DNA from: GCA-2687515 sp002687515
GTDB taxonomy: Bacteria; Pseudomonadota; Alphaproteobacteria; Rhodospirillales; UBA2165
Assembly (NCBI GenBank): GCA_030745835.1
Contig: JASLNU010000010.1
Location: forward strand, 1-64,000
Reading direction: 5' to 3'
DNA: 64,000 nucleotides
Shown one piece after another: positions 24,968 through 34,237 of this stretch (positions are counted from its first letter, which is position 1; each line of letters begins with the position of its first letter). Position numbers and translations under genes: made by a program. The notes below the pieces were generated by a model. It was not told the origin of the DNA. It did no database searches and saw only the letters and a program-made list of their open reading frames with translations.

Positions 24968-27076
24968 CTATCCGGCCGGTTCCGCGCAAACCGTTTCGAT
25001 AAATTCCTCAAATTGGGTTTGGCGCTCGGCGATGATGGCGCGGTCTTCGAATATGGCGTCGCCGCGTTCCAGGATTGATCGCTTGAGCTGCCGGCGCCGG
25101 TCTTCGCCGCACCCCAATCGCACGGCGATACGCGCATAGCCGTCGGCGTCGCCGGCGATGGTTTCGCTGATCCCCATTTGGCGCAACAGAGCGTAGGTAA
25201 AGCGCCCGCCAAAATAGGCGCCGGGCCAGGTTACGACCGGCTTGCCTTGCGCCAGCGCCTCGAAACTGGTGTTGCCGCCGCAAAAGGGAAAGGTGTCCAA
25301 CAACACGTCGGCGGCGGCGATCAGGTGCGGAAAATCACCGCCGGCCAGCCGTGGCATGAAACGGATGCGGCTGGCTTCGGGGATGCTGGTTTCGAAGCGT
25401 TTCCTCAACGCCGCCGACCAGCTTTCCTGCTGGCCGTCGATCAACAGGATTTCCGCCTTGGGGTCGCGGTCCAGGATCGCGGCAAGGGCGGCATCCATCT
25501 TTGGGTGCACCTTGAAAAGGCTCTGCGCGCAAAGATAAAGATGGCGGTTATCATCGATGCCGAACGCGGCGCGCGGTTTGGGCTCACCCAGCGGCGGCGG
25601 CCGCCCGTAGCAGACATCCAGCCGTTCCGAGAGGATCAACGGTTCGGTATAATGAGCCTCTGGATTTTCAGGCTCGGCCATTTTGTTGGACAGGTAATAA
25701 TCCATTGCGCCGAGCCCGGTGGTTACCGGATGCCCCCAGGTGACGCATTGCACCGGTGCCAGGCGGGCGAAAGCCAAGAAATAGGTGATCGGTTCCATGC
25801 CGATATCGGGGTAATAGACGATATCCAATTTGGCTCCGGCAATGGCGGCGCGGGATTCGCGGAAACCGGGCGGTGGCGCGTGGATGGCGCCGCCGGTATC
25901 GGCGACCGCCCGGTAGGCATCGGCATCGGCCCCCAGCCCGCCGGAGAGCGCGAAGACATGAACCTCGAATTTTTTTGGATCGAGCCCGCAAATCAAATGG
26001 CGGTTCAGCTTGCCGATGGTGTGGCTGCCGAGGTGGGCGGAAACGAATCCGATCTTGATTTTGGCGCCGCGCGCGGGCGGTTTCCGGCAATGGGGCGCGG
26101 TGAAAAAAAGATCAGGACAGTTGCGCCCGTAGAACGCCGCCAGCGCTTCTTGCAGCGGCCGGTCGTCGAGGCCGTGATAGACCGCCTGGAAATTGGTAAC
26201 GCCGACCTCGCTCGCCGGGTCCGAGATCGGGGCATCGAGCTCGGATAAGCGGCCGATTTCGGTTTCCATGCGCGCCCGCGCCTGGCTTAATTCGGCGGCG
26301 GAGCCGGCGATAAAAGGCAGGGCAAGGGCATTCAACACACGCAGCGGCCCGCTCGACGGCGCCATGTCCAATGCCGATTCCAAAACCTGCAAGCTGTCGC
26401 CGTAGCGGCCCAGGCGCAAACCGGATCGCGCCAGGTTGGCGGCGATAACCGGATTATCCGCTTGCAACCGGTAAGCCTGGTCCAAGAAATCGTGCGCCGC
26501 CTTATTGCGCCCGAGGGCCTGGTTCGCCATCGCCATGTTGTTGAGGGCGACGGCATCGCCGGGCGCCGCTTCAAGGGCCAGGGCCAGTTCCGGGACGGCG
26601 TCTTCCGGGCGATCCAATTCGGTCAGGCAGGCGCCCAGATTAATGCGCCCGCCGGCATGGGTCGGGTCCACCGCCAACAGGCGGCGGTAATATATTTCGG
26701 CGTCTCGGCGCCGGCCTTGGTGGTGCAGAAGCCGGGCCAGGGCGAACAGGGCGTCGGTATCGTCCGCGTGCGCTTCGATATGCGCCTTGAAATGGGTTTC
26801 CGCCCGCGTCGTCTGTCCCGCCTGTTCGAGGAGGACGGCAAGATTGTAGTCGGCGCCGGCCAGCGCGGGGACCAATTCGAGGGCGCGGGAAATATGCGCG
26901 ATGGCGGTGTCCAAATCGCCCTCGGCGTGCAGGATCTGGCCGAGCAGGTGCAAGGCGTCGGCATCGCCCGGCGCGCTTTCAAGGGCGGCCAGATAATCGG
27001 CCTTGGCGGCTTTCAGATCGCCGGACCGGTGGTGCGCGGCGCCTTGCCGGATAAGCTGTTTCGAATCTGGCGGCAT
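24968..27076 (-). CDS. TPR protein with GT41 (O-GlcNAc transferase/SPINDLY-type) glycosyltransferase domain
   Basis: The 702-residue protein starts with roughly eight TPR units (residues 1-270; recurring DADALHLLGQILHAEGDLD-like blocks). It continues into a Glyco_transf_41 catalytic domain: IGFVSAHLGSHTIGKLNRHL (about 345), the DIVYYPDIGMEP segment (about 425), LAPVQCVTWGHPVTTG (about 450) and FCGGNTSFEALAQGKPVVTWPG (about 610), the UDP-sugar binding end. Such enzymes transfer GlcNAc or fucose to Ser/Thr or to surface structures. No signal peptide is present. A target is not evident from the neighbours. It shares a strand and short spacing with the EamA transporter. Confidence 0.85.
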   Translation of the reverse strand: MPPDSKQLIRQGAAHHRSGDLKAAKADYLAALESAPGDADALHLLGQILHAEGDLDTAIAHISRALELVPALAGADYNLAVLLEQAGQTTRAETHFKAHIEAHADDTDALFALARLLHHQGRRRDAEIYYRRLLAVDPTHAGGRINLGACLTELDRPEDAVPELALALEAAPGDAVALNNMAMANQALGRNKAAHDFLDQAYRLQADNPVIAANLARSGLRLGRYGDSLQVLESALDMAPSSGPLRVLNALALPFIAGSAAELSQARARMETEIGRLSELDAPISDPASEVGVTNFQAVYHGLDDRPLQEALAAFYGRNCPDLFFTAPHCRKPPARGAKIKIGFVSAHLGSHTIGKLNRHLICGLDPKKFEVHVFALSGGLGADADAYRAVADTGGAIHAPPPGFRESRAAIAGAKLDIVYYPDIGMEPITYFLAFARLAPVQCVTWGHPVTTGLGAMDYYLSNKMAEPENPEAHYTEPLILSERLDVCYGRPPPLGEPKPRAAFGIDDNRHLYLCAQSLFKVHPKMDAALAAILDRDPKAEILLIDGQQESWSAALRKRFETSIPEASRIRFMPRLAGGDFPHLIAAADVLLDTFPFCGGNTSFEALAQGKPVVTWPGAYFGGRFTYALLRQMGISETIAGDADGYARIAVRLGCGEDRRRQLKRSILERGDAIFEDRAIIAERQTQFEEFIETVCAEPAG

Positions 27077-27251
27077 GGTTCTCGATTTGCTTGGATGGCG
27101 GCGCCCATATTAGGTCCAAATAGCATAAAAAATCGATAACGGACTCATCGGACCGGTGGGAGTTGTTCTCTCCCCCGGGCTCAAGTAAATTCTGGTCCAA
27201 TGATGTTCTCATTCCGGTCGATAAAGACCCGTTCGTTTCTGGGCTAATGGC

Positions 27252-29132
27252 GTGACCACTGCACCACCCTCAAGTTCGGCCAAGGGCGCCGGGCCAGGAC
27301 CCGGTTCGGGGCTGAAATCAACGGTTCCCGAGCACCAACGCGGCTCGCAGCGCGGCGCCCAGGCTCTTTGGCGAATTACCCGGATGGCCCTCGGCTATCG
27401 CCTGCGTTTTCCCTTGGCCGTGGTCGCGGTGATCATCGCCGGCATCCTGCAGCTTTTCATTCCGCGCTTTCTGGGGGATGCCGTCGATAATGCGACCGGC
27501 TTGCTGGGCGGTAGCGAAGCGGCGCCCGAGGCGGTCAAGGCGGCGCTGTTGACGGCCGCCTTGCTGGTTCTCGGCACCTCGATCCTGCGCGGTCTGTTTA
27601 CCCTGTTGTTCAACTATCAGGGCGAGGCCATCGGCCAATCCATCGCCTATCAGCTGCGCCTCGCCTATTTCGATAAATTGCAGCGGCTCAGCTTCTCCTA
27701 CCACGACAAGGTCCATTCCGGCGATTTGATGACCAGGGGCATGCTCGACATCGAGGGCGTGCGCCGCTTCATCGAGCACGGCGTCATCCGGGTCATCCAA
27801 TTGGTTGTCCTGATCGGGGTCGGCGCCTATCTCTATATGGGCAGCGATATGGTGCTTGGCCTGTTGTGCCTCAGCTTCGTGCCTTTCGCCATCTGGCGGG
27901 CGGGCGTGTTCCGGCTCAAGCTCAGGGCGCTGTGGCGCGTCTTACAGGAGCGCTTGTCCATTCTAACCCGGGTGATGGAGGAAAATCTGGGCGGCATCCG
28001 CGTGGTGCGCGCCTTTTCCGGGCAAGCCTATGAGATGGATAAGTTCGATGAAAGCTCGCACCGGACCCTGGAAATCGCCATGCAAAGGGTGGCCGTCCGC
28101 TATTCCAACACCTCGGTGATGACCTATTCCTATTTTATTGCCATGGGGCTGGTGCTCTGGGTCGGTGGCTTGCGCGTCATCGACGGCCTGATCACGGTCG
28201 GCGAGCTGACCCAGTTTCTGGCTTTCATGACCGTGTTGCAGATGCCGATCCGGCAAACCGGCATGGTGATCAACGGCATCGCGCGGGCTTCCGTTTCGGG
28301 GCGGCGGCTGTTCGAGATTTTGGACATGGAACCGGCGGTGATGGAGAAGCCCGGCGCCGGCGAGCTGAAGATCGGCGATGCCGTGCTCGAATTCCGCGAC
28401 GTCGGCTTTTCCTATGGCGGATTTCCAGGCGAGCATACGGTTTCGGACCTGTCCTTCAAGGTCGGCAAGGGTGAAACCCTGGGTATTGTCGGCCCGCCCG
28501 GCAGCGGCAAATCGACCATCGCCCACTTGATTCCGCGATTTTACGATGTGACCAGCGGGCAGATCACCATCGACGGCCAGGATATCCGCGAGGTGACCCT
28601 GGATTCGCTCAGAACCCATGTCGGTCTGGTGCAGCAGGACACCTTCCTGTTCACCACCGAGATCAGCAACAACGTCGCCTATGGCGAGCCCTGGGCGGAC
28701 AATGCGCGTATCGTGCGCGCCACCGAATCGTCGCAGCTTCACGACTATATCGCCGGCCTTCCCAAAGACTACGACACCATGGTCGGCGAACGCGGTGTGT
28801 CGCTGTCCGGCGGCCAGCGCCAGCGCCTGTCGATCGCGCGCAGCGTCTTGTTGTCGCCGTCGATCATGGTGTTCGACGATTCCACCGCCGCCGTCGACGC
28901 GGCCACCGAAATGCGGATTCGCGAAGCGCTCAGGGATTTGACCCAGAACCGGGCGACCATCATCATTTCACACCGGCTGTCTTCGCTGATGCATGCCGAT
29001 CAAATCATTTTTCTGGATGGCGGACGTATCGTCGAACGCGGCGGCCACCAGGAACTTCTGCAAGCCGGCGGCCGTTACAAGGCGCTTTATGATTTGCAGA
29101 TCGGCGCCGCCAAGGAGGGTGCCGGTGCTTAA
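27252..29132 (+). CDS. ABC exporter half, degenerate-site Walker B (fused TM and nucleotide-binding domains)
   Basis: The 626-residue protein has six TM segments (about residues 50-330) and an ABC ATPase domain. Walker A is GPPGSGKST (about 412), the signature LSGGQRQRL (about 518), and Walker B MVFDDSTAAVD (about 540); the H-loop is IISHRLSSL. The residue after the Walker B Asp is Asp instead of the catalytic Glu. The signature is canonical. Together with the second half encoded immediately downstream this predicts an asymmetric heterodimeric exporter of the multidrug/lipid type. The start is a GTG (MTTAPPSSS). Confidence 0.9.
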   Translation: MTTAPPSSSAKGAGPGPGSGLKSTVPEHQRGSQRGAQALWRITRMALGYRLRFPLAVVAVIIAGILQLFIPRFLGDAVDNATGLLGGSEAAPEAVKAALLTAALLVLGTSILRGLFTLLFNYQGEAIGQSIAYQLRLAYFDKLQRLSFSYHDKVHSGDLMTRGMLDIEGVRRFIEHGVIRVIQLVVLIGVGAYLYMGSDMVLGLLCLSFVPFAIWRAGVFRLKLRALWRVLQERLSILTRVMEENLGGIRVVRAFSGQAYEMDKFDESSHRTLEIAMQRVAVRYSNTSVMTYSYFIAMGLVLWVGGLRVIDGLITVGELTQFLAFMTVLQMPIRQTGMVINGIARASVSGRRLFEILDMEPAVMEKPGAGELKIGDAVLEFRDVGFSYGGFPGEHTVSDLSFKVGKGETLGIVGPPGSGKSTIAHLIPRFYDVTSGQITIDGQDIREVTLDSLRTHVGLVQQDTFLFTTEISNNVAYGEPWADNARIVRATESSQLHDYIAGLPKDYDTMVGERGVSLSGGQRQRLSIARSVLLSPSIMVFDDSTAAVDAATEMRIREALRDLTQNRATIIISHRLSSLMHADQIIFLDGGRIVERGGHQELLQAGGRYKALYDLQIGAAKEGAGA

Positions 29133-30990
29133 CCCTGGCAAGGAAGCGCGCTCGGTGGCGCGCGGTACCGCATCGGGCCTGCGCGGCGAAGAGCTGTTCG
29201 GCGATGCCTTCGACGGCAAGGTGGTCGGCCGCTTTTTGAGCTTCGTCAGGCCGTACAAGCGGGTGTTGGTGTTTGCCATCGTGGCGGTGTTGTTCTTTAC
29301 CCTGACCCAAATCGCGGTGCCGCTGGTCATCCGCTTTATCATCGATGACAGCCTGATCGGGACGTCCGCCGACCGCGAACTGCTGCAACTCGCCGCCTTC
29401 GGTTTTTTAGGCGTGGTCACCGTCAATTATGTTTCCAACTATTTTCAATTGACCCTGGTCGCCAAGACCGCCGAACGCATTCTGATCGATCTCCGGCGCG
29501 CCATGTACGCGCATCTGCAGCGAGTGTCGCTGTCGTTCATGGATCAGACCGAGGTTGGCCGGTTGATGTCGCGGCTTCAGGGCGATGTCGGCTCGCTGCA
29601 GGAATTCCTCGAAACCTCGATCTTCGCCATCGGTGATATCGTGCTTTTGATCGGCATCGTCACGGTGATGGTGATTTTGGACTGGCAATTGGGGCTCTTG
29701 ACCCTGTCGGTGGTGCCGATCCTGTTGGTGATCCGGGTGGTCTGGCTGCCGATTGCAAAAAAGGCCTTCATGCGGGCGCGCGAAACCTCGTCCATTGTCA
29801 ACGGCGCCTTGGCCGAGAATATCAACGGCGTGCGCACGGTTCAGGAAATGACCCGCCAGCAGATCAATTATGAAGCCTTCGAAGCGAAGGTGATGGACAA
29901 TCTCTTGTCGCACCTACGGGCATCGCGGCTGGCCCAGATCATGGTGCCCACCGTCGATACCCTGACCGGCGGCGCCATGGCCATCGTCATCATCATCGGC
30001 GGCAACCTGGTGCTCGACAAATCGCTGGATCTCGGCGTCATGGTCGCCTTCCTGTTTTACATTCAGCGTTTCTTCGATCCGATCCGCTCGCTGACCATGC
30101 AGTACAGCGTCATGCAGCGGGCGATGGCGTCGGGCCAGCGCATCTTCGAGGTGCTCGACGTGTCGGTCGAGGTCGAGGACAAGCCCGGCGCCGAGGATCT
30201 AGCCGGTGCCGATGGATCGGTCGATTTCAAGAACGTCACCTTCGGCTATGTCAGCGGACAACCGGTGCTGAAGAACATCAATTTCCGCATCGATCCCGGC
30301 GAAACCGTGGCGCTGGTGGGGCCGACCGGTTCGGGCAAAACCTCGACGACGGCGCTCCTGCACCGGTTCTACGACGTTTGGGAGGGCGAGATATCGGTCG
30401 GCGGCATGGATGTGCGCGAGGTTACGCAAGATTCGCTCGGCCGGCATGTGGCCATGGTTCTGCAGGAACCGTTCCTGTTCACCGGCAGCGTCTTCGAGAA
30501 TATCCGCTACCGCACTTCCGAGGCGGGCATCGACGAGGTGATCGCCGCGGCCAAGGCCGTCGGCGCCCATGAATTCATCATGCGCCTGCCCGATCGTTAC
30601 GATGCCATCCTCGGCCAGCGCGGCGGCAACCTGTCGGTCGGGCAGCGCCAACTGATCAGTTTCGCCCGCGCCATCGTCGCCGATGCCAAGATTCTGGTTC
30701 TCGACGAAGCCACCGCCAATGTCGACAGTTTTACCGAACGGGACATTCAGCAGGCGCTTGCAAGCACCCTCAAGGGGCGCACCGGGATCGTCATTGCGCA
30801 CCGCTTGGCGACGGTGCGCCACGCCGACAGGATCATCGTCTTGCAGGACGGCGAGATTACCGAGGCCGGTACCCATGACGAACTTTTGGCGCGCCAGGGG
30901 CTTTACCACCGCCTGCATGATATGAATTATGCGTCCTTCGACGACGTGCAAGGGGATGCGGCAGCCGAAACGGCCGCAGCGGGAGAATAA
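29125..30990 (+). CDS. ABC exporter half, canonical Walker B with altered signature
   Basis: The product (621 residues from the GTG at 29125) has six TM segments and an ABC ATPase domain. Walker A is GPTGSGKTS (about 438), the signature is LSVGQRQLI (Gly of LSGGQ replaced by Val, about 540), and Walker B is LVLDEATANVD with the catalytic Glu. This is the complement of the degeneracy seen in the first half. A strong AAGGAGG seven bases before the GTG fixes the start, overlapping the end of the first gene by eight bases. The open frame extends further upstream only inside that gene. The aminotransferase gene follows after two bases. Confidence 0.9.
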   Translation: MLNPGKEARSVARGTASGLRGEELFGDAFDGKVVGRFLSFVRPYKRVLVFAIVAVLFFTLTQIAVPLVIRFIIDDSLIGTSADRELLQLAAFGFLGVVTVNYVSNYFQLTLVAKTAERILIDLRRAMYAHLQRVSLSFMDQTEVGRLMSRLQGDVGSLQEFLETSIFAIGDIVLLIGIVTVMVILDWQLGLLTLSVVPILLVIRVVWLPIAKKAFMRARETSSIVNGALAENINGVRTVQEMTRQQINYEAFEAKVMDNLLSHLRASRLAQIMVPTVDTLTGGAMAIVIIIGGNLVLDKSLDLGVMVAFLFYIQRFFDPIRSLTMQYSVMQRAMASGQRIFEVLDVSVEVEDKPGAEDLAGADGSVDFKNVTFGYVSGQPVLKNINFRIDPGETVALVGPTGSGKTSTTALLHRFYDVWEGEISVGGMDVREVTQDSLGRHVAMVLQEPFLFTGSVFENIRYRTSEAGIDEVIAAAKAVGAHEFIMRLPDRYDAILGQRGGNLSVGQRQLISFARAIVADAKILVLDEATANVDSFTERDIQQALASTLKGRTGIVIAHRLATVRHADRIIVLQDGEITEAGTHDELLARQGLYHRLHDMNYASFDDVQGDAAAETAAAGE

Positions 30991-30992
30991 TT

Positions 30993-32111
30993 ATGGACAG
31001 TAATCAAGACGATGGCGCCTATCTTCGCCGCAACATGCGCGGCAAGGTTTTCTGGAATCCGACAACGATTCCCGCCAGTGAGCGGGGCAAACATATCATC
31101 CGCATGGATTTGAACGAATGCCCGCATCCGCCGTCGCCGGCGGCGATCGCCGCGATGCAGGCCCATGCCGACAAGATCAACCGCTATCCCGACGGCACCT
31201 GCCCGGAAATAACCGAGCGTCTGTCGAAATTGAACGGCGTTCCGGCGGCGCAGATTATTTGGGGATCGGGCTCAACGCAGCTTTTGAAAAGCATCATGGA
31301 AGTTGTCATCGCGCCGGGTGAAAACCTGGTGTCGCCGAGCCTTCTCTGGCACCGCTTCCACGGCGTTTACGAAGTGCTCGATGCCGATGTCACCATCGTG
31401 CCCAACCATGCCGACGCCACCATCGATGTGGGCGGGATGATCAGCGCCATCGGCAACAATACGCGTCTCGCAGTAGTCATCACGCCGAACAATCCGACCG
31501 GTTTGATGCTCGGCGAGGATGATATCCATCGGGTATGCGCGGATACGCCGGAAAATGTGCTGCTGTTCATCGACGAGGCCTATCACGAATTCGCGGTTCA
31601 CGCCGGCGGCGTCGATGCGCTGGAAATCGTCAAGCAGCGAAAAGGGCCCTGGGTGGTCAGCCGCACATTTTCCAAGGCTTATGCGCTGGCCGGCGCGCGT
31701 CTCGGTTATGCCTATTGCTCGTCAGAGGAAATTGCCAATGCGTTGCGCATGATCACCAGCACCTTCAATATTTCGGCTTTTGCCGAAGTCGGCGCGCTGG
31801 CCGCCCTCGATGATCCCGAATACACGAAATTTATCTTGGGCAGTAATGCCACCGAACGGACGCGCATCATCGAGGGACTGAAGGCGCTGGGCTGTGCGCC
31901 GCTGCAATCGGTGACCAATTTCGTGTCCGCCGACACCGGCGTGCCGGGCGAGGAGGTGGTCCGCGATATGCGCGCCCGCGGCATACGCATCGCGCGTCTG
32001 CACGACGCCGGTTTCGAGAACTATATCCGCATATCGATGGGCCAGCCGGATGACACCGACGCTTGTCTCGTCAGCCTTAAAGAGGTGTTGGAAAATCTGC
32101 GCGGCGGCTAG
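30993..32111 (+). CDS. Class I/II aminotransferase, histidinol-phosphate aminotransferase-like
   Basis: The 372-residue PLP enzyme has the HisC-like pattern. MDLNECPHPPSP near residue 33 is the substrate-lid region, and INRYPDGTCPE near 62. VITPNNPTGLML near 165 and FIDEAYHEF near 194 bind PLP, with the lysine in SRTFSKAYALAGARLGY (about 228). The C-terminal Arg is in NYIRISMGQP. It could be HisC or a HisC-family aminotransferase for an aromatic or other substrate. No other his genes are nearby. It ends the ABC exporter operon. Its stop codon TAG coincides with the first bases of the downstream repeat element. Confidence 0.82.
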   Translation: MDSNQDDGAYLRRNMRGKVFWNPTTIPASERGKHIIRMDLNECPHPPSPAAIAAMQAHADKINRYPDGTCPEITERLSKLNGVPAAQIIWGSGSTQLLKSIMEVVIAPGENLVSPSLLWHRFHGVYEVLDADVTIVPNHADATIDVGGMISAIGNNTRLAVVITPNNPTGLMLGEDDIHRVCADTPENVLLFIDEAYHEFAVHAGGVDALEIVKQRKGPWVVSRTFSKAYALAGARLGYAYCSSEEIANALRMITSTFNISAFAEVGALAALDDPEYTKFILGSNATERTRIIEGLKALGCAPLQSVTNFVSADTGVPGEEVVRDMRARGIRIARLHDAGFENYIRISMGQPDDTDACLVSLKEVLENLRGG

Positions 32112-32376
32112 AGCATTTTCCGACCAAATGAAACCATTTGACCGGGATGATTTTGCCCCGTGGCGAGGAGCACTTCGCATGGCGATGCAGCGCATCGGCA
32201 AAGATGTGCGACGACGTCCACGGGTCAAAAGCACCCGGCCTCTGGTGGGTCAAATCGGCTCCCCGGGTGCGTTGCGATACTTGCCCGATGCGAAGGCATC
32301 GCGCTGCGCACCGCGCCTACCCGGAAAACCGATTTGTTCCCATCAAATTGATTCCATTTGGTCGGAAAGTGCTCTA
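32109..32376. repeat. Structured repeat element, copy C (three-way-junction family)
   Basis: This 268-bp element begins TAGAGCATTTTCCGACC and ends with the complementary GGTCGGAAAGTGCTCTA. The outer stem is 22 bases (32109-32130 with 32355-32376, one mismatch) and continues imperfectly inward. A second stem pairs TTTTGCCCCGTGG (32151-32163) with 32218-32230. A third pairs CAAATCGG (32251-32258) with 32329-32336, plus CCGGG (32263-32267) with CCCGG (32320-32324). Loop motifs AGGAGC, GTGCGACGACGTCC, CTTGCC, GCATCGC and CCTACC are shared with the copies at 36270 and 53298. It is flanked by TA at both ends and supplies the stop codon of the aminotransferase gene. Confidence 0.75.
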
Positions 32377-32406
32377 AGCCGGCATTCCGCTCCTTACCCG
32401 AAAAGG

Positions 32407-32441
32407 CAAATCCCCGCCCAGTGGGCGGGGATTTGTTTTTT
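32407..32441 (+). terminator. Strong Rho-independent terminator of the ABC exporter/aminotransferase operon
   Basis: CAAATCCCCGCCC (32407-32419) pairs perfectly with GGGCGGGGATTTG (32423-32435) across a three-base loop, followed by six T residues (32436-32441). Because the A/T-rich stem base is symmetric it could also act on minus-strand transcripts from the small zinc-ribbon gene. Confidence 0.9.
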
Positions 32442-32515
32442 GCTTATCTTTGATCCTCTTTAGGGTGTGGCCGCGGCCCGGCTTTGCCTGTCCGGCGACG
32501 GCGCGCACGCAATGT

Positions 32516-32686
32516 TCAGATCGCGATTCCTGTCTGTCGCCAGGTCGACGTGCTTTTGCAATCTGGACAAACGCGTTCTCCGGTGTGATTCGACATGAAC
32601 TCGTCGAGGCACATCAAACATTTACGCATTTTCGGCTGAAGGTTTTCAGCTTGCGGTTTCTTATTCATCTCAGAACGAGAGGCCAT
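32516..32686 (-). CDS. Small zinc-ribbon protein (56 residues)
   Basis: The ATG at 32686 is preceded by a strong AGGAGG seven bases upstream. The product starts MASRSEMNKKPQAENLQPKM and then has two CxxC knuckles: RKCLMCLDEF (about residues 23-26) and RVCPDCKSTSTWR (about 40-43). Two CxxC pairs 13 residues apart followed by a K-S/T-x-x-W-R end is the pattern of short zinc-ribbon proteins I recognise from alphaproteobacteria, with no assigned function. It may bind nucleic acid or a protein partner. The stop is TGA at 32516-32518, and the operon terminator of the plus-strand genes lies beyond. Confidence 0.75.
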   Translation of the reverse strand: MASRSEMNKKPQAENLQPKMRKCLMCLDEFMSNHTGERVCPDCKSTSTWRQTGIAI

Positions 32687-33001
32687 TGGTTACCTCCTAA
32701 CTCCCTCGGGTCCTTAACTACTTTCTCAATTTCCCGATGACTCCCCGGCAGCAATACTACGCTCGTGCCCGATGCCGCTTGCGACATGGCCATCGTCACC
32801 GATATCTGAAAACGAGAAGCGTTTTATAGGCGGAATCCGATTCGAATTACCTCTGCAAAATTTGCATGCCTGCTATGCGATTTTAGCTACCCTTATGCAA
32901 AATCCGCATAAATAGGGTGTTTATTTGTTCGTGTTGCCAGAGCGAAACACGCGCCATTCGCCGAAATCGCGGATTAAACGGGAGCCACGGAAATGGCCTG
33001 A
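32687..33001. other. Intergenic region between two minus-strand genes
   Basis: This region should hold the promoter of the small zinc-ribbon gene and the transcript end of the cyclase-like gene. It contains AT-rich dyads: TTATGC (32893-32898) with GCATAA (32906-32911) around seven bases, and a GCAAAATTTGC palindrome near 32856. No further gene is visible. Confidence 0.4.
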
Positions 33002-34237
33002 TCAGGTGTCTTCCAGGACAATATCGAGTCCATCGACCGCTTCGGCGAAAGAGCCCAATTGGTGGTCCTGGACGCCCAAGAAGATTGGATCGCTGTTGCC
33101 GCGATAGATGTTGATCTTGGCGTTATAGGCGTTGCGGGTCAGCCCGTGCTTATCGGTAACCAGGTATTTTTTTACCGTGTAGCTGTCGTCGCTGGCGCGC
33201 TCGCCGGTCAGGTAGCATTTGATCGCCTCGACCGGCTCTCCGGACAGCACCAGTCCCTTGAGGCTGGAAAGCGTCTCCTGGGTGCGTTCGATGAAATCGA
33301 CGGTATCGACCCGGCTCGAGGTTCCGCTATCGGCGCCCGGCATCGGCACATCGAAATCGCCGACCACCACTTGCCCGGGCACGGTCCGTTCGATCAGGCG
33401 GGCAAGTTCGATGGTCACGTCGCCGACGATATAGCTGTAGATGGTCGGGTTGAGGCCCTCGGACTGGTAAAATTCGTAATGTCCGCCGACATGGAATGCG
33501 GCGCGCAGGAGCGGCGTGACATTGCCGCTGGATTTGCCGCGGGCGATGGCGTTGTCGGCGAGCACCAAATGCATGAAGTGGTAAAGATTAATATTGGCCT
33601 GGATCGAACGGTCACGGTTCCAGATGTAGAAGCCGTCGCCGGTGGTGGTGCGCGCGAAGCTGATATCGATCTTTTTCGACAGCATCTTGGAATGGGCAGC
33701 GTTCACCGAATAGGACAGGCTGTTGAGTTGGGTAACCTGCTCCAACGGTGAAATCAGCGAGAAGCCGACAATGTCAAAGAGGGCGACGGCGCGATCCCCG
33801 ACAAAGGTGATGCCGTACCGTTTGACGATTTCACTGATATCTTCGGCGAAGTTTTCGCAATCGGCATCCAGTTGCACCGGCGTCGGCGGGAATCCCAAGG
33901 TCTGGCAACGCTTGTGCAACATCTCATGGGTCAATTGTTTATCGCCGCCGAGGATGTCTTGAACCAAACCCTGCCGTTCGCTGGCCGTGTCGCCGCCGCG
34001 CTCCCGTGCCGGGTCCAATCCGCCGGCGATCACATAATGGGGCACCACCAGCAATTCGATGCCGCTCTCGCCGGGGCACCAGCCCAGCACCAGGTTGCGC
34101 CCCAGGTTCCAAATATCGTGCAGCGCCGATTCCAGGGCGGCCAGGAAAATCGGGTGCGAGGCATCTGTTTCGGTTTCGGTTACCGAAATTTCCGTCGGTT
34201 CGGACGCTTTGCCCAATCGTCTGATCGGTCCGGGCAC
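33002..34237 (-). CDS. Class III nucleotidyl cyclase-like protein
   Basis: The C-terminal half resembles a class III adenylate/guanylate cyclase domain. FDIVGFS (metal-binding Asp) lies near residue 155, TTGDGFYIW (second metal Asp) near 197, and SYIVGDVTIELARLIE near 270 matches the VNxAxR helix, with Thr-Ile in place of Val-Asn. The N-terminal half (LGRNLVLGWCPGESGIELL, TLGFPPTPVQLDADCENF) is unfamiliar and may be a sensor. No TM segments or signal peptide are seen. The open frame reaches 34408, but that part is the antisense-strand reading of tRNA-Leu and cannot be real. The GTG at 34237 is a reasonable start; the exact start is uncertain. Confidence 0.65.
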   Translation of the reverse strand: MPGPIRRLGKASEPTEISVTETETDASHPIFLAALESALHDIWNLGRNLVLGWCPGESGIELLVVPHYVIAGGLDPARERGGDTASERQGLVQDILGGDKQLTHEMLHKRCQTLGFPPTPVQLDADCENFAEDISEIVKRYGITFVGDRAVALFDIVGFSLISPLEQVTQLNSLSYSVNAAHSKMLSKKIDISFARTTTGDGFYIWNRDRSIQANINLYHFMHLVLADNAIARGKSSGNVTPLLRAAFHVGGHYEFYQSEGLNPTIYSYIVGDVTIELARLIERTVPGQVVVGDFDVPMPGADSGTSSRVDTVDFIERTQETLSSLKGLVLSGEPVEAIKCYLTGERASDDSYTVKKYLVTDKHGLTRNAYNAKINIYRGNSDPIFLGVQDHQLGSFAEAVDGLDIVLEDT

